Source: Echinicola arenosa
GTDB lineage: Bacteria > Bacteroidota > Bacteroidia > Cytophagales > Cyclobacteriaceae
DNA length: 64,000 nt
NCBI RefSeq assembly: GCF_014841125.1
Contig: NZ_JACYTQ010000002.1
Location: 868,001-932,000, forward strand
Reading direction: 5' to 3'
The notes beneath the pieces were generated by a model that saw nothing but the letters and a program-made list of their open reading frames with translations, made no database searches and was not told the origin of the DNA. Positions 50,184-59,879 of this stretch are shown in pieces; position 1 is the stretch's first letter, and each line of letters starts with the position of its first letter. The position numbers were made by a program, and so were the translations under genes.

Positions 50184-52712
50184 TCATTGTCCTACTAAAA
50201 AGATGGCATTGCTCATGATCAGTTTACCATTCTCCCAGAAACTCCTGAACAATGGATTATCTACCATATAAATGACTTCCCCACTACCACGGCTTTCCAC
50301 ACCAAATACAATTGACTGCTCCATTCTCTGCTTCACTTTATAGCCAATAAAACCAGTGCGGTATTGCTCGGTGTTTTTTATAACCCCAGCATTTACACCA
50401 TTATTGAGATATCCATATCGCTCAGAATTATTTTTTAGGGTATAGTATTTACCAGAAGTCCCAAACCCTAAAGCGTAAGTACTGTCCATTTCCACTTCAA
50501 ACACAGCCCCTAGTGCATTATCTGAAATTGCCATTCTCTCTCTTTCTTGGTAAGGAGCTATCAAACTTTCAGTTTCTTCTTCCAAATCTAGAGATATTTC
50601 ATCGGGCTTATCCTTTTCATGTGTATAAGTAGATAAATAAAACCCTTCTTTATTCACAAACAAGTCCAAAGCCCCTTCTATGGCTATCAGCTTGCCCCCA
50701 TCCTTTACCCAATTATCAACTTTTTGCCTCTCCTCATCCTTCCAGGTGTACCTGCCGCTAGGCATAATGATCACATCATATCTCGAGAGATCTAATTGAG
50801 ATACTTCTCTTACATCCAAAACACTAATTGGGTAGGCTAGTTCCTGCTCGAAAAAGTGCCAAACCTCTCCAAAATTCAAAGATGAGGTCCCCTCTCCGCT
50901 AAATACAGCGACAGATGGGGGCATGATGGTCCTCACATAAGAAGAGCCAAAATCTTTGCCCTTATCCACAAATCCTGTCTTGGCTTTGCCCAAATTAAGT
51001 TCAAAATCATTGGCCAGGTCTACTACCCTTTCATGAAAATGATCCAAATACTCATTTCCTCCTCGGGTAATGATCAGACTCCCTGCTGGATAAGACTGTC
51101 CTCCTACTTCAAAGGCATATTCAGCATACCTGACACGAATCCCTTCTTGCAAAAGACCAGCGAGAAATGCAGCATGCTTGACATCATTCCAAGGAGCGAT
51201 ATAGGCCAAAACAGCATTATCCACATTGTTTTCTTCAAAATCGAGCTGTGGATAAGGTCTATTCCCAACCAGTTTTTCTTCCAAGGCATAGGCTTCTAAA
51301 CCATAAGCATAAGGCAAAGCCCAGCTCGTGATATCATATGTCAAACTATCTTGCAAATGCGGTGAGGGCTCGAAGAGCACTTGTGTCAATACCGATTTCG
51401 GCTGAGCTGTACTGATGATGATATCCTCTTTTGATAAAGCAAAAGATACTTCTCTCCCATGCTGATAGTTAAAGCCTTCCAATTTTACACTTCTTCCGCT
51501 TTGTTTATAACTGATCCTGTTTTTATCCAACAAAGCCAATAAATTGTCGATCCTAGCAGGAGGGTTGTCCCCTTTGATCACAAAACTCTTATACTTCCCC
51601 CTGGGGTTTTCCCGATTGTTCTTAAAATAGGCTGTATATTCTGATAGCAGCCTATCCGCATTTTTGGCGGTAATTTCGATGGCGGACATGGCTGTAGTAT
51701 GATGATGATTGATCCGATCCTCTAAAGTCAACGTATCACCTTCAGCGGTATGCACACCAATGCCTGCTGCACCTGACCCTCCCTGCTCAATGGTCATCCC
51801 AATGGCACCATTGTAAAGAGGGTAAGTGTCTCCATAACTGGGATACAAAAGGTCAAATACTTCCTTGGTAAAATAAAACCAGTTGTTCTCATCAAAATAA
51901 TGGGCGGTGTTTCTACCAAATATATTTTGAAACTCTAACTGAAAATCACTTAATTGTTCATGCAAAGGGACCGCCGCCGGAGCAAAATAATAGGGGCTGT
52001 TGATGCCTTGTTCATGAAAGTCCAAGTGAATCTGTGGCATCCAATTTTGGTACAAAACCATCCTTTGTTGGGATTCTACTTGAGTCTGCCAAGCCCAATC
52101 TCTGTTGAGATCAAATAGATAATGATTGGCCCTTCCTCCCGGCCAGGGCTCCTGATGCTCGATAGATTGAAAATCAGGCTGGAGCTGAATGTTCATCTTC
52201 TGGTTGTACCACATGGCATAGCGGTCCCTACCATCAGGGTTGATACAAGGGTCGATCACAACCAAGTTCTTCTCCAACCAGCCTTTGTTTTCCGTCTTTG
52301 CTGGATCCACCAAAGACCAAAGGGTCTTCATCGTAGCTTCCGAGGAGACGGCCTCATTGCCGTGGACATTATAACTCAACCAGGTTATGGGAATATTGGT
52401 CTCAGGACTTCCTTCTTCAAAACCTGCCCGGCGTAAGTTATCCACACGAATTTGTTCCAACTGATTGATGTTATTCTGTGCTGACACAAATACCACCAAC
52501 AAGGGTCTCATTTCATTGGTATGGCCATAATATTGTAAAACCACATTACTGTTATTGGCGGCTACATGCTCAAAGTAATCCACAATCCGGTAATGTGGAG
52601 TAAATCGCTCTCCCAACTTATATCCTAAAAAAACCTCAGGACTTTTAGTCTGGGCATGTAAACAAAAGCTTAAAGAAACAAAAAATAGGATCGTAAAGGC
52701 TTTTTGTACCAT
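50184..52712 (-). CDS. secreted M14-family zinc carboxypeptidase-like protein
   Basis: 842 residues with a signal peptide (1-20). The zinc site is H117-G-N-E120 in WLSYNVHGNEAVS, with the later His in MPQIHLDFHEQGINSPYYFAPA; the catalytic Glu region is MTIEQGGSGAAG. The peptidase domain covers about 30-340. The C-terminal half (from ~390) includes a Rossmann-like, class-I-glutamine-amidotransferase-like unit with YDVIIMPSGRYTWKDEERQKVDNWVKDGGKLIAIEGAL. This two-part layout is frequent in Bacteroidota. It should trim peptides outside the cytoplasm. Confidence 0.9.
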   Translation of the reverse strand: MVQKAFTILFFVSLSFCLHAQTKSPEVFLGYKLGERFTPHYRIVDYFEHVAANNSNVVLQYYGHTNEMRPLLVVFVSAQNNINQLEQIRVDNLRRAGFEEGSPETNIPITWLSYNVHGNEAVSSEATMKTLWSLVDPAKTENKGWLEKNLVVIDPCINPDGRDRYAMWYNQKMNIQLQPDFQSIEHQEPWPGGRANHYLFDLNRDWAWQTQVESQQRMVLYQNWMPQIHLDFHEQGINSPYYFAPAAVPLHEQLSDFQLEFQNIFGRNTAHYFDENNWFYFTKEVFDLLYPSYGDTYPLYNGAIGMTIEQGGSGAAGIGVHTAEGDTLTLEDRINHHHTTAMSAIEITAKNADRLLSEYTAYFKNNRENPRGKYKSFVIKGDNPPARIDNLLALLDKNRISYKQSGRSVKLEGFNYQHGREVSFALSKEDIIISTAQPKSVLTQVLFEPSPHLQDSLTYDITSWALPYAYGLEAYALEEKLVGNRPYPQLDFEENNVDNAVLAYIAPWNDVKHAAFLAGLLQEGIRVRYAEYAFEVGGQSYPAGSLIITRGGNEYLDHFHERVVDLANDFELNLGKAKTGFVDKGKDFGSSYVRTIMPPSVAVFSGEGTSSLNFGEVWHFFEQELAYPISVLDVREVSQLDLSRYDVIIMPSGRYTWKDEERQKVDNWVKDGGKLIAIEGALDLFVNKEGFYLSTYTHEKDKPDEISLDLEEETESLIAPYQERERMAISDNALGAVFEVEMDSTYALGFGTSGKYYTLKNNSERYGYLNNGVNAGVIKNTEQYRTGFIGYKVKQRMEQSIVFGVESRGSGEVIYMVDNPLFRSFWENGKLIMSNAIFLVGQ

Positions 52713-52848
52713 TGTAAAGTCGTTCAGATTAGTTATTCGTTTTCACAAATTAAATTCTTTAACCAAGCTGCACAACTTATCCCATATGTATTTATTTTCC
52801 CTATCTTAGACAGAGTAAGAATTTTGATAGCCTGAACGGATTCCCAAT

Positions 52849-54360
52849 ATGAAAAACATTGCCATCATTGGCGGAGGAGCCAATGGCATCTCCACCTTTA
52901 TCGAACTTTTTATCCAAATCGTTACCGCTAAACTCCAGAACAAGGTTAGCATAACTCTAATAGAAAAAGATAAAAAATTGGGCTATGGTCTTGCCTTTGG
53001 CACTCCCCAACCTGGTCATATCCTAAATACTCAAGCCAATCTGATGGGCATCTTTGCCAATGAACCTGCACACTTTGCAGATTGGCTCAAAAACAATGGT
53101 GGAAAACATCGTGCTGACGTCAAAGTTGATCACGACATGGATAATGCCTATACCACAAGGAAGCTTTATGGAGATTACATCGCAGAACAAGCCAACACTT
53201 ATCTGAAAAGAGCTAAAAAACACCATTTATCGGTAAAAGTTATCCACAGCGAAGCCATGGACATTTCAAGGTACAAAAAGGACTATGAAATTACTTTTTC
53301 TGATCAAACAAGCCTAAAAGCCAATTATATTGTATTGACTCTTGGCACTCCCAAACCCAGCACCTTTAAATCATTGATTCAATTCCCTACTTACCTTGAT
53401 TTCCCTTGGCCAACATCCAGGATCAAAGAAAAAATCCCAAGCACCTCACATGTAGGCGTACTCGGAACTAGTCTCAGTGCCATTGATTGCGTGATGACCC
53501 TGCTGGACCATGGCCACAAAGGCAAGATCAGTCTTTTTTCACCCGATGGAATGCTTCCCAGAGCCCAACCAATAGAACAAGGTGAATTCGAAAGAAAACA
53601 TTTGACTCTTGAAAATATCCACAAGATCAAAAGAAAAAGTCTTTCCAAGCCCCAAGTAAAAACCTTGATCAGGCTATTTATGAAAGAGGTTGAACATTAT
53701 GAAGGCCAACCTGTGGATTGGAAAAGCATGGACAGGGCAGGTAAATCCCCCAAAGACCTACTCGAATGGGACATAGCCTGTGCGGAAAAAGGAGGAGATG
53801 CTTTGATGAATGTGTCCTACTCTCTAAGATATGACAGTTCCACCATTTGGAGCTGGATGGATACCGACCAAAAAGTACTTTTCAAAAAGTGGATAGGTAG
53901 CCAATGGGCAATCAATCGGCATCCCACCCCGCTTCATAATGCCAAAAAACTCCTTAGGCTTTTCCAAAAAGGTCAGCTGAATGTCCATTCCATGAAAAGC
54001 CCTGATGCAGTCACACCCAATGGAAGTGGATTTAGCATCATGACTGACAAGGAAGAGGCCATTGAACCAGCATTTTTGATCAATGCCACAGGAAGCTCTT
54101 CCGCTTTGGAAAATATGGATGGGGAGCTCATCCAGAACCTACTCCAAAAAGAATACCTGAGCCCTTACGCAGTAGGAGGCGCTCTGATCAATGAAAGAAC
54201 GATGCAAATAATATCACCCAAAGGCGGAGATGGAATTTATGCTGTCGGCCACCTGGCCAATGGTTTGCTGATGGATGTTAATGCTGTTTGGTACAATGTC
54301 CGTACCATAGGGACATTGGCCAAGGACTTGGTCTTTAGACTACAGGAAAAGGATGCATAA
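52849..54360 (+). CDS. FAD/NAD(P)-binding protein (NAD_binding_9 type)
   Basis: 503 residues. The dinucleotide-binding motif is at the very start: IAIIGGGANGISTFIELF. It is followed by VSITLIEKDKKLGYGLAFGTPQPGHILNTQANLMG, where GxAF and LN segments are typical of this group. The second Rossmann-like motif is HVGVLGTSLSAIDCVMTLL, and the FAD-closing region is FLINATGSSS. Such proteins resemble hydroxyacylglutathione-type or HpnW-like flavoproteins of unknown reaction; a role in secondary metabolism or amino-acid oxidation cannot be decided. Monocistronic by context. Confidence 0.8.
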   Translation: MKNIAIIGGGANGISTFIELFIQIVTAKLQNKVSITLIEKDKKLGYGLAFGTPQPGHILNTQANLMGIFANEPAHFADWLKNNGGKHRADVKVDHDMDNAYTTRKLYGDYIAEQANTYLKRAKKHHLSVKVIHSEAMDISRYKKDYEITFSDQTSLKANYIVLTLGTPKPSTFKSLIQFPTYLDFPWPTSRIKEKIPSTSHVGVLGTSLSAIDCVMTLLDHGHKGKISLFSPDGMLPRAQPIEQGEFERKHLTLENIHKIKRKSLSKPQVKTLIRLFMKEVEHYEGQPVDWKSMDRAGKSPKDLLEWDIACAEKGGDALMNVSYSLRYDSSTIWSWMDTDQKVLFKKWIGSQWAINRHPTPLHNAKKLLRLFQKGQLNVHSMKSPDAVTPNGSGFSIMTDKEEAIEPAFLINATGSSSALENMDGELIQNLLQKEYLSPYAVGGALINERTMQIISPKGGDGIYAVGHLANGLLMDVNAVWYNVRTIGTLAKDLVFRLQEKDA

Positions 54361-54386
54361 TCGCTGAAATGAAATACCCAGTAACA

Positions 54387-55091
54387 TTAAGCCAGCTTTT
54401 CCAAAGCTTTTGCAGCGTAATCTCTATACCAACCTATAGGACACTCCTTCTTATAGGTGGACAAATATTCTTTTTTTAACTTCACATCATCTCGTGTATT
54501 GAGTTCTAACTGTCCCAATTTCCTATTCCAAACGCCATTTAGAGTTTCTATCTCTTCTAACGTAGTGATGGGGTCGCTAAGCTCGGTAGGAAACCCTAAT
54601 CCATCAATGATCTCCTGAACATTTTCCAAATAGTCTTCATCAAAATGTTTATGGGTATCAAGCACTATTAGCCTGTATTCTTTCATCAAATCCAAAAGGT
54701 GAAACAGGCTATCGACATTCCTTCTCTTACTCACCGAAGTATCAAACCACTGCATAGCCATTTCCATGTTTCCTATCAATCTGTAACACCTTATCAATTG
54801 GGATGAGATTATGTGATACAGAAAATCATAATCATCATATGTCAACCGGCTGATGGCCTGTTCATAAAAATTGATGGCCTCCTTATAACGCCCAGCCTCC
54901 CAACTGAAAAAGCCATATTGCTGGTTTGTCCTGATAAAAAACACATCAGGATCAATTTGATCTTTAATACTTTTGAAATGGTCGTCGAGCAACTTGAATT
55001 GCTCCTCCCAGTGTCCAGATGGTATTTCAGTAAACAATTTTAACACCAACTCTTTTGGCATAAAGTCTTTTCGAAGCTGATCTAAATCCAT
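54387..55091 (-). CDS. TPR-like helical protein, unknown
   Basis: 234 residues from the ATG at 55091 (MDLDQLRKDFMPKELVLKLF). The open frame continues upstream to 55190, but that extension is translated from the upstream gene's terminator hairpin (55156-55179), so the shorter start is preferred. The protein is helical; VFFIRTNQQYGFFSWEAGRYKEAINFYEQAISRL is a recognisable TPR pair near residues 65-100. No signal peptide. Function unknown. Confidence 0.6.
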   Translation of the reverse strand: MDLDQLRKDFMPKELVLKLFTEIPSGHWEEQFKLLDDHFKSIKDQIDPDVFFIRTNQQYGFFSWEAGRYKEAINFYEQAISRLTYDDYDFLYHIISSQLIRCYRLIGNMEMAMQWFDTSVSKRRNVDSLFHLLDLMKEYRLIVLDTHKHFDEDYLENVQEIIDGLGFPTELSDPITTLEEIETLNGVWNRKLGQLELNTRDDVKLKKEYLSTYKKECPIGWYRDYAAKALEKLA

Positions 55092-55148
55092 AATCCAAAA
55101 TTTATTAATCAATTCATTTAAAATCGGAATTGTAAAGTCTCCTAATAT

Positions 55149-55179
55149 AAAAAAACCTGATAAACGATCGTTTATCAGG
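55149..55179 (-). terminator. rho-independent terminator of the lipoprotein gene
   Basis: CCTGATAAACGA (55156-55167) followed at once by its complement to 55179 is a perfect 24-nt palindrome. On the minus strand it is followed by TTTTTTT, 30 bp after the stop of the lipoprotein gene. Confidence 0.85.
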
Positions 55180-55208
55180 TCTTGGTTCATTTTATAATAG
55201 TTGGTTGT

Positions 55209-56015
55209 TTACTCACATTGCGTATCTTGGAGACTGGCATCCCAGCAATGATACAATTCATCGTCAAAGTGCATTTCACTCATTACCCTTCCGTAGCTCC
55301 CCTCTTTACTCCAATTAACATAGATTTTATCTCCAGAACTTACATTAGTAATCATCACACTTCTATCCATATCCATAGAGCCATCCACTTCGTAAGTAAT
55401 GGAACTACCTTTATTTTCTCCTTCCTTCTCTACAGTAAAAGTAGTAGTACCCTTGGTAGCTTCTTGATCATATTCCCAAGTATTGGACAACCACACAGAA
55501 GAAGACGATGGAGATTCATACAACTCCCACGAACCCATTTCACCATTTAGTTTGGAAGTTCCTGTAAACCAAACAAAGTTGTTAACTCCTTCACCAGAAA
55601 TGTAACCAGTCCAAGTCACATCCTGCCCATCGACATCAGCTGTAAGTCTTACCTCATAAGATCCTTTGCCCTCCACTTGGAAGCCTTTTTCCCAAACCCA
55701 AAGCTCTTGACTCTCATTGTATACAGCTTCTGCATCAACAGTCGCCTTAAATGCCGTCACTGGTACTGCCAAATGGGAATAAAGAATTGTACTGTACACT
55801 CCTACATTAATAGCAGCATAAGCCCAATTACCAACAGCCATTTCTCTTGATCCTTCAGAACCTTGGTCATCAAACATCGTCATGTCCGGAGCCATACTGG
55901 TTTCAGGTGGCATAGTTGGTTTTTCCGATTGTTGCCCGTTTGGCTGTTCGTCATCTTTGGTACAAGACCCTAGCAGCACCAATGCTGCCAAAAAGATTCC
56001 TATCGATTTTTTCAT
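55209..56015 (-). CDS. lipoprotein of unknown function with beta-rich domain
   Basis: 268 residues from the second ATG (56015), which gives a standard leader MKKSIGIFLAALVLLGSC18-TKDD; an ATG two codons upstream is also possible. A Pro/Gln/Glu linker follows, then a beta-rich region with repeated Trp-containing strands (VGNWAYAAINVGVYSTILYS, LWVWEKGFQVEGKGSYEVRL, DVTWTGYISGEGVNNFVWFTG). The C-terminus has four closely placed acidic/aromatic turns and ends DAS-LQDTQCE. Surface or periplasmic by its lipid anchor; no family recognised. Confidence 0.65.
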   Translation of the reverse strand: MKKSIGIFLAALVLLGSCTKDDEQPNGQQSEKPTMPPETSMAPDMTMFDDQGSEGSREMAVGNWAYAAINVGVYSTILYSHLAVPVTAFKATVDAEAVYNESQELWVWEKGFQVEGKGSYEVRLTADVDGQDVTWTGYISGEGVNNFVWFTGTSKLNGEMGSWELYESPSSSSVWLSNTWEYDQEATKGTTTFTVEKEGENKGSSITYEVDGSMDMDRSVMITNVSSGDKIYVNWSKEGSYGRVMSEMHFDDELYHCWDASLQDTQCE

Positions 56016-56364
56016 AGTCATGTGGTGTTGGTTTAGTTTTCAAAAGTGTTGAAATACAAAGACAGTGCCAATGCATTCATCACTAAAGATAAATCAATAA
56101 GGCAAAAACATCAATTAACCACACCTATTTGTAAACCAATAAAATAGCTTCTTAAAACAAAAAAAATGCATAGATCACCAAAACAGTTTATGAAAGAGGG
56201 CTTAGATCAAACCAAAAAGCTGATGAGGCAAGAATCTTTGAATGCTACATACTTTCTTTACAATCATCCTTTTCACCTCAGACAGATATGAGTTTGTCTT
56301 GCCATCAGGCCGGTAAACACAGAAGTAATTAAAAGCTGTGTTCATCCTTAATTTGTGGACCATC
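56016..56364. other. 349-bp region upstream of the lipoprotein gene, possible remnant next to the tRNA repeat
   Basis: Contains no convincing gene. On the minus strand a 53-codon frame continues from the repeat (MVHKLRMNTAF...) without resemblance to any family I know. The start codons carried in by the repeat copy are followed by a stop after six codons, so any GIY-YIG-like gene that once began here is gone. A 42-codon plus-strand frame from 56166 is also unsupported. Confidence 0.4.
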
Positions 56365-56421
56365 AAACTGTATACATTGCCATAAAATACAAAAAGCCCC
56401 GCAAATTGCGAGGCTTCTGTA

Positions 56422-56442
56422 CCTGCCTTCCGGACAGGCAGG
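56422..56442. repeat. 21-nt palindromic insertion A
   Basis: CCTGCCT, loop TCCGGAC, AGGCAGG. It is absent from the otherwise identical proximal copy, where flanking CTGTA joins CCAGGAG directly, so both ends are defined to the base. Confidence 0.88.
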
Positions 56443-56460
56443 CCAGGAGCGGGAATCGAA

Positions 56461-56480
56461 TCTACCTGGCGGTAGACAGG
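56461..56480. repeat. 20-nt palindromic insertion B
   Basis: TCTACCTGGCGGTAGACAGG, with stem TCTACC/GGTAGA and a second overlapping pairing CCTG/CAGG. The proximal copy has ATCGAA joined directly to CCCGCAC, so this 20-mer is an exact insertion inside the T-arm remnant. Confidence 0.88.
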
Positions 56481-56493
56481 CCCGCACAATAAC

Positions 56494-56739
56494 CTATAGA
56501 AAATTCTCCCTCAAAAACCGTTTTCCTGACGCTCCCTTCAAATATTTCTCATGATTCCTTGCTTCCAACCTCGTTTCAAACTGTTCCTTATAGATTAAGC
56601 GAAAGGGACGGTAGGGTTTCGTTGTCCTCTCATAGCCCAAATTATGGCGGTGTAGTCGATCCTCCAAATTAGATGTCAATCCTACATAAATATAATTTCT
56701 TACCTCACTCGATATGGCATAAACTGTATACATTGCCAT
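56494..56739 (-). CDS. GIY-YIG nuclease family protein
   Basis: 81 residues from the ATG at 56739 (a second ATG two codons later is also possible); the longer frame upstream runs through tRNA-Leu and is not coding. The GIY-YIG core is complete for this short family: VYAISSEVRNYIYVGLTSNLEDRLHRHN (GIY and YIG equivalents VYA and YVG, conserved Arg), then KPYRPFRLIYKEQF (conserved Glu) and EARNHEKYLKGASGKRFL. Bacteroidota carry many such stand-alone single-domain genes, often beside RNA genes. It starts within the 82-bp repeat downstream of tRNA-Leu and stops 7 bp before the second repeat copy. Confidence 0.85.
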   Translation of the reverse strand: MAMYTVYAISSEVRNYIYVGLTSNLEDRLHRHNLGYERTTKPYRPFRLIYKEQFETRLEARNHEKYLKGASGKRFLRENFL

Positions 56740-56802
56740 AAAATACAAAAAGCCTCGCAAATTGCGAGGCTTCTGTACCAGGAGCGGGAATCGAACCCGC
56801 AC
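56721..56802. repeat. proximal copy of the 82-bp tRNA-Leu 3'-end/terminator segment
   Basis: Spans the last 27 nt of tRNA-Leu, the following terminator (GCCTCGC/GCGAGGC then TTTTT on the minus strand, about 56750-56771) and the first codons of the GIY-YIG gene. Direct repeat of 56365-56487, 233 bp away. Confidence 0.92.
56750..56771 (-). terminator. terminator of the tRNA transcript
   Basis: On the minus strand AAGCCTCGCAATTTGCGAGGCTTTTT follows the tRNA-Leu 3' end after 4 nt: 7-9 bp stem plus T5. Confidence 0.85.
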
Positions 56803-56859
56803 GGCCTAATGGCCACAAGATTTTAAGTCTTGCGTGTCTACCAGTTCCACCATCCCGGC
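56776..56859 (-). tRNA. tRNA-Leu (anticodon UAA)
   Basis: 84 nt on the minus strand, beginning GCCGGGATGGTGGAACTGGT. The anticodon stem-loop is CAAGA-CTTAAAA-TCTTG (anticodon TAA). A long variable arm (TGGCCATTAGGCCG) and the T arm GCGGGTTCGATTCCCGC follow. The acceptor stem pairs GCCGGGA with TCCTGGT (with G-T pairs) and the discriminator is A; CCA is not encoded. It lies 99 nt downstream of tRNA-Gly. Confidence 0.95.
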
Positions 56860-56958
56860 TTCTTCTAGTTTTCGTAGAAGTTACCTTTACTTGTTTCAAA
56901 GCTTTTTATCAAACCTTACTTCAGAAACAAGAAAGCCCTTCTTTTAAGGGCCCTTGAG

Positions 56959-57031
<73 letters not shown>

Positions 57032-57181
57032 TTGTTATGAAATCTATGACTTTGACCGTGTTATCTCCGTCATTGTGAGTGCAAATGTACGCAGCTTTTT
57101 TTAAACTGCAATAGATGCCCATAAAAAATTTCTTCTTTTCAAGCACCCAACACACTATTACACTGATTTTCAGGCAGATTT

Positions 57182-59791
57182 TTACTCCAACTTTTTCTTG
57201 ATTTCATTTAGCTTCAACAAGGCTTCCACAGGAGAAATAGTGTTAATATCTATGGCATCCAACAACTCCTGCGCTTCTTTGAATTTAGGATCTATCTCAA
57301 AAAGGCTCAATTGGAAATTGTTTTTGGGCATATCCTTCATCTTTTCTTTCTGCTGATGCATGTCCTTGTCCTTTTCCAAATGCCCCATTATTTCAGCAGC
57401 TCTTAGCACCACAGGATTGGGCATACCTGCCATTTGGGCCACATGAATACCAAAACTGTGCTCACTACCCCCTTCTTTTAGCTTACGCATAAAAATCACC
57501 TTATCCCCCACTTCCTTCACCGACACATTGAAGTTCTTCACCTTTGGAAAATCCTCTGCCAACTGGTTGAGCTCATGGTAATGAGTGGCAAATAAGGTCT
57601 TTGCCTTGAATTTCGGGTGGTTGTGCAGAAACTCCACAATGGACCAAGCTATCGAAATCCCATCATAGGTAGATGTCCCCCGACCAATCTCATCCATCAA
57701 TACCAAACTTCTATCTGAAAGGTTGTTCAAGATGCTGGCCGTTTCGGTCATTTCCACCATAAAGGTAGATTCTCCTTTGGAAAGATTATCTGAAGCCCCT
57801 ACCCTTGTAAAGACCTTGTCTATAATACCTATCCTGGCATAGGAAGCCGGCACAAAACTGCCCATTTGCGCCATCAAAACAATCAGCGCCGTCTGTCTTA
57901 ACAAAGCTGATTTACCCGCCATATTGGGCCCTGTGATGATAATGACTTGTTGGGAATTATTGTCCAAGTAAATGTCATTGGGCACATAATCTTCTCCGAC
58001 AGGTAACTGTTTCTCAATCACTGGATGGCGGCCATCTTTGATTTCCAAAGTATCTGTATCGGCTATTTTTGGTCTACTATAACCATTCATGCTGGCTACA
58101 AGTGCAAATGAAACCAAACAGTCAACCGTGGCCAATATGCGGGCATTCTCTTGGATCTGTGTGACATATTCTCCGGCACTTTGCATCAATAAGTTGAAAT
58201 ACTTATGCTCCAGCACAATCAACTTTTCTTCTGCATGAAGAATCTTATCTTCATATTCCTTGAGTTCCTCGGTAATGTATCGTTCAGCATTCACCAAGGT
58301 CTGCTTTCTGACCCATTCGGCCGGCACCTTTTCTTTATGCGCATTGGAGACTTCCAAATAATACCCGAAGACTTTATTATAAGCAATCTTCAAACTACTG
58401 ATACCCGTTCGCTGAATTTCCCTTTGCTGAATCTGCACCAAATAGTCTTTTCCTGAGGTAGCCAGCTTTCGGTATTCATCCAGTTCTGCATCCACACCAT
58501 CACAAATGATATTCCCTTGATGTACCAGCATTGGAGCATCCTCCTTGAGCTCTTTTTCTATTTTCTCCAGTAAAAACTCACAGGAATTGATGTGATCTCC
58601 CAATTTTTTCAGGGAAGGGTTTTTCTGGCCTTTTAAAAGTTGCTTGATCGGCAAAGTACTCTTAAGTGCTTTTTTCAGCTGGTTCATTTCACGAGGATTG
58701 ATTCTCGCCACGGCCACTTTTGAAATCAACCTTTCGAGATCACCTATATGCTTTAAATGAGAAAGAATCTCCTCAGACAATTCCGTTTCGGCATGGAAAT
58801 GTTCTACCACTTTCAATCGTTCCTCAATAGGTGCTTTTTCTTTCAATGGCAGCACCATCCACTTTTTCATCATTCTAGAGCCCATTGGTGTTACTGTCTG
58901 GTCCAAAATGTGGATAAGTGGAACTCCTCCATCCTGTTGTGGATAAACCAATTCAAGGTTACGAATGGTGAATTTATCCAGCCACACAAACTTCTCCTCT
59001 GCAATTCTGGAAATGGAAGCAATGTGCTTCACTTCCTTGTGCTCCGTCTCTTCGAGATAATAAAGCACGGCTCCAGCAGCAACAATCCCATGTTCCAGGT
59101 TCTCAATTCCAAAACCTTTAAGGTTACTTGTTTCAAAGTGATTGGTCAGCTTCTCATAAGTATAATCATATTGAAACACCCAATCCTCGCAGTGGAAAGT
59201 CGTGAAATCATCTCGTAGCAGTTCGGCTGCCCGGGACTTATCCGCTTTTGAATAAATAATTTCAGAAGGACTAAAGCTCTGCAGCAGTTTTTCAATATAG
59301 CTACTGTTTCCCTCGGCACACATGAACTCTCCTGTGGATAAATCCAGAAAAGCGATGCCCAAGGTTTGTTTTCCAAAATAAATAGAAGCCAAATAATTGT
59401 TTCGGCGCTTATCCAACACATTATCGTTGAAGGAAAGCCCTGGTGTCACCAATTCGGTCACGCCCCGCTTTACAATTCCTTTGACCTCTTTGGGATCTTC
59501 CAGTTGATCACAGATGGCCACCCTGTTTCCGGCACGAACCAGTTTGGGTAAATAGCTGTCCAGCGAATGATGTGGAAAACCTGCCAATTCTATATGGCTG
59601 GCGGAACCATTGGCCCTTTTGGTCAGGACAATATCCAGTACCTTACTGGCTTTGATGGCATCTTCCCCAAATGTCTCATAGAAATCCCCCACCCTAAACA
59701 GCAACAATGCACCAGGATGTTTGGCTTTGATACTGTTATATTGCTTCATTAAGGGAGTTTCCTTCGCTTCTTTTGCCTTTGCTTTGGCCAT
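57182..59791 (-). CDS. mutS: DNA mismatch repair protein MutS
   Basis: 869 residues, full length. The mismatch-recognition domain starts [34 protein letters not shown] (the Phe-x-Glu wedge is FYETFGEDA). The connector, lever and clamp domains follow. The ATPase domain has Walker [31 protein letters not shown] and Walker [17 protein letters not shown], then [13 protein letters not shown]. The C-terminus includes the helix-turn-helix dimer region. It recognises mismatches and starts repair with MutL. Confidence 0.96.
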   Translation of the reverse strand: MAKAKAKEAKETPLMKQYNSIKAKHPGALLLFRVGDFYETFGEDAIKASKVLDIVLTKRANGSASHIELAGFPHHSLDSYLPKLVRAGNRVAICDQLEDPKEVKGIVKRGVTELVTPGLSFNDNVLDKRRNNYLASIYFGKQTLGIAFLDLSTGEFMCAEGNSSYIEKLLQSFSPSEIIYSKADKSRAAELLRDDFTTFHCEDWVFQYDYTYEKLTNHFETSNLKGFGIENLEHGIVAAGAVLYYLEETEHKEVKHIASISRIAEEKFVWLDKFTIRNLELVYPQQDGGVPLIHILDQTVTPMGSRMMKKWMVLPLKEKAPIEERLKVVEHFHAETELSEEILSHLKHIGDLERLISKVAVARINPREMNQLKKALKSTLPIKQLLKGQKNPSLKKLGDHINSCEFLLEKIEKELKEDAPMLVHQGNIICDGVDAELDEYRKLATSGKDYLVQIQQREIQRTGISSLKIAYNKVFGYYLEVSNAHKEKVPAEWVRKQTLVNAERYITEELKEYEDKILHAEEKLIVLEHKYFNLLMQSAGEYVTQIQENARILATVDCLVSFALVASMNGYSRPKIADTDTLEIKDGRHPVIEKQLPVGEDYVPNDIYLDNNSQQVIIITGPNMAGKSALLRQTALIVLMAQMGSFVPASYARIGIIDKVFTRVGASDNLSKGESTFMVEMTETASILNNLSDRSLVLMDEIGRGTSTYDGISIAWSIVEFLHNHPKFKAKTLFATHYHELNQLAEDFPKVKNFNVSVKEVGDKVIFMRKLKEGGSEHSFGIHVAQMAGMPNPVVLRAAEIMGHLEKDKDMHQQKEKMKDMPKNNFQLSLFEIDPKFKEAQELLDAIDINTISPVEALLKLNEIKKKLE

Positions 59792-59879
59792 CTTCTACCT
59801 GATTTAAATCTTAAATGTTACTTTTGGATATTATTCAAAGCCTGAAATTAATCGATTCAAAAAGGTAAACAAAAACCGA

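Larger units (their letters stand above)
56365..56487. repeat. distal copy of the tRNA-Leu 3'-end/terminator segment, with two palindromic insertions
   Basis: 123 bp. After removing 41 bp at 56422-56442 and 56461-56480 the remaining 82 bp match 56721-56802 with one substitution (C for T, in the terminator stem). On the minus strand it contains the T-arm sequence GTGCGGG...TTCGATTCCCGCTCC, the terminator hairpin and the first codons (MAMYTV) of a GIY-YIG reading frame. It therefore derives from the tRNA-Leu locus next to it. Confidence 0.92.

Noticed and set aside
56202-56489. 95-codon minus-strand frame over the distal repeat
   Set aside because: Its first 40 residues are translation of the tRNA/terminator repeat and the two palindromes; the rest resembles nothing known.
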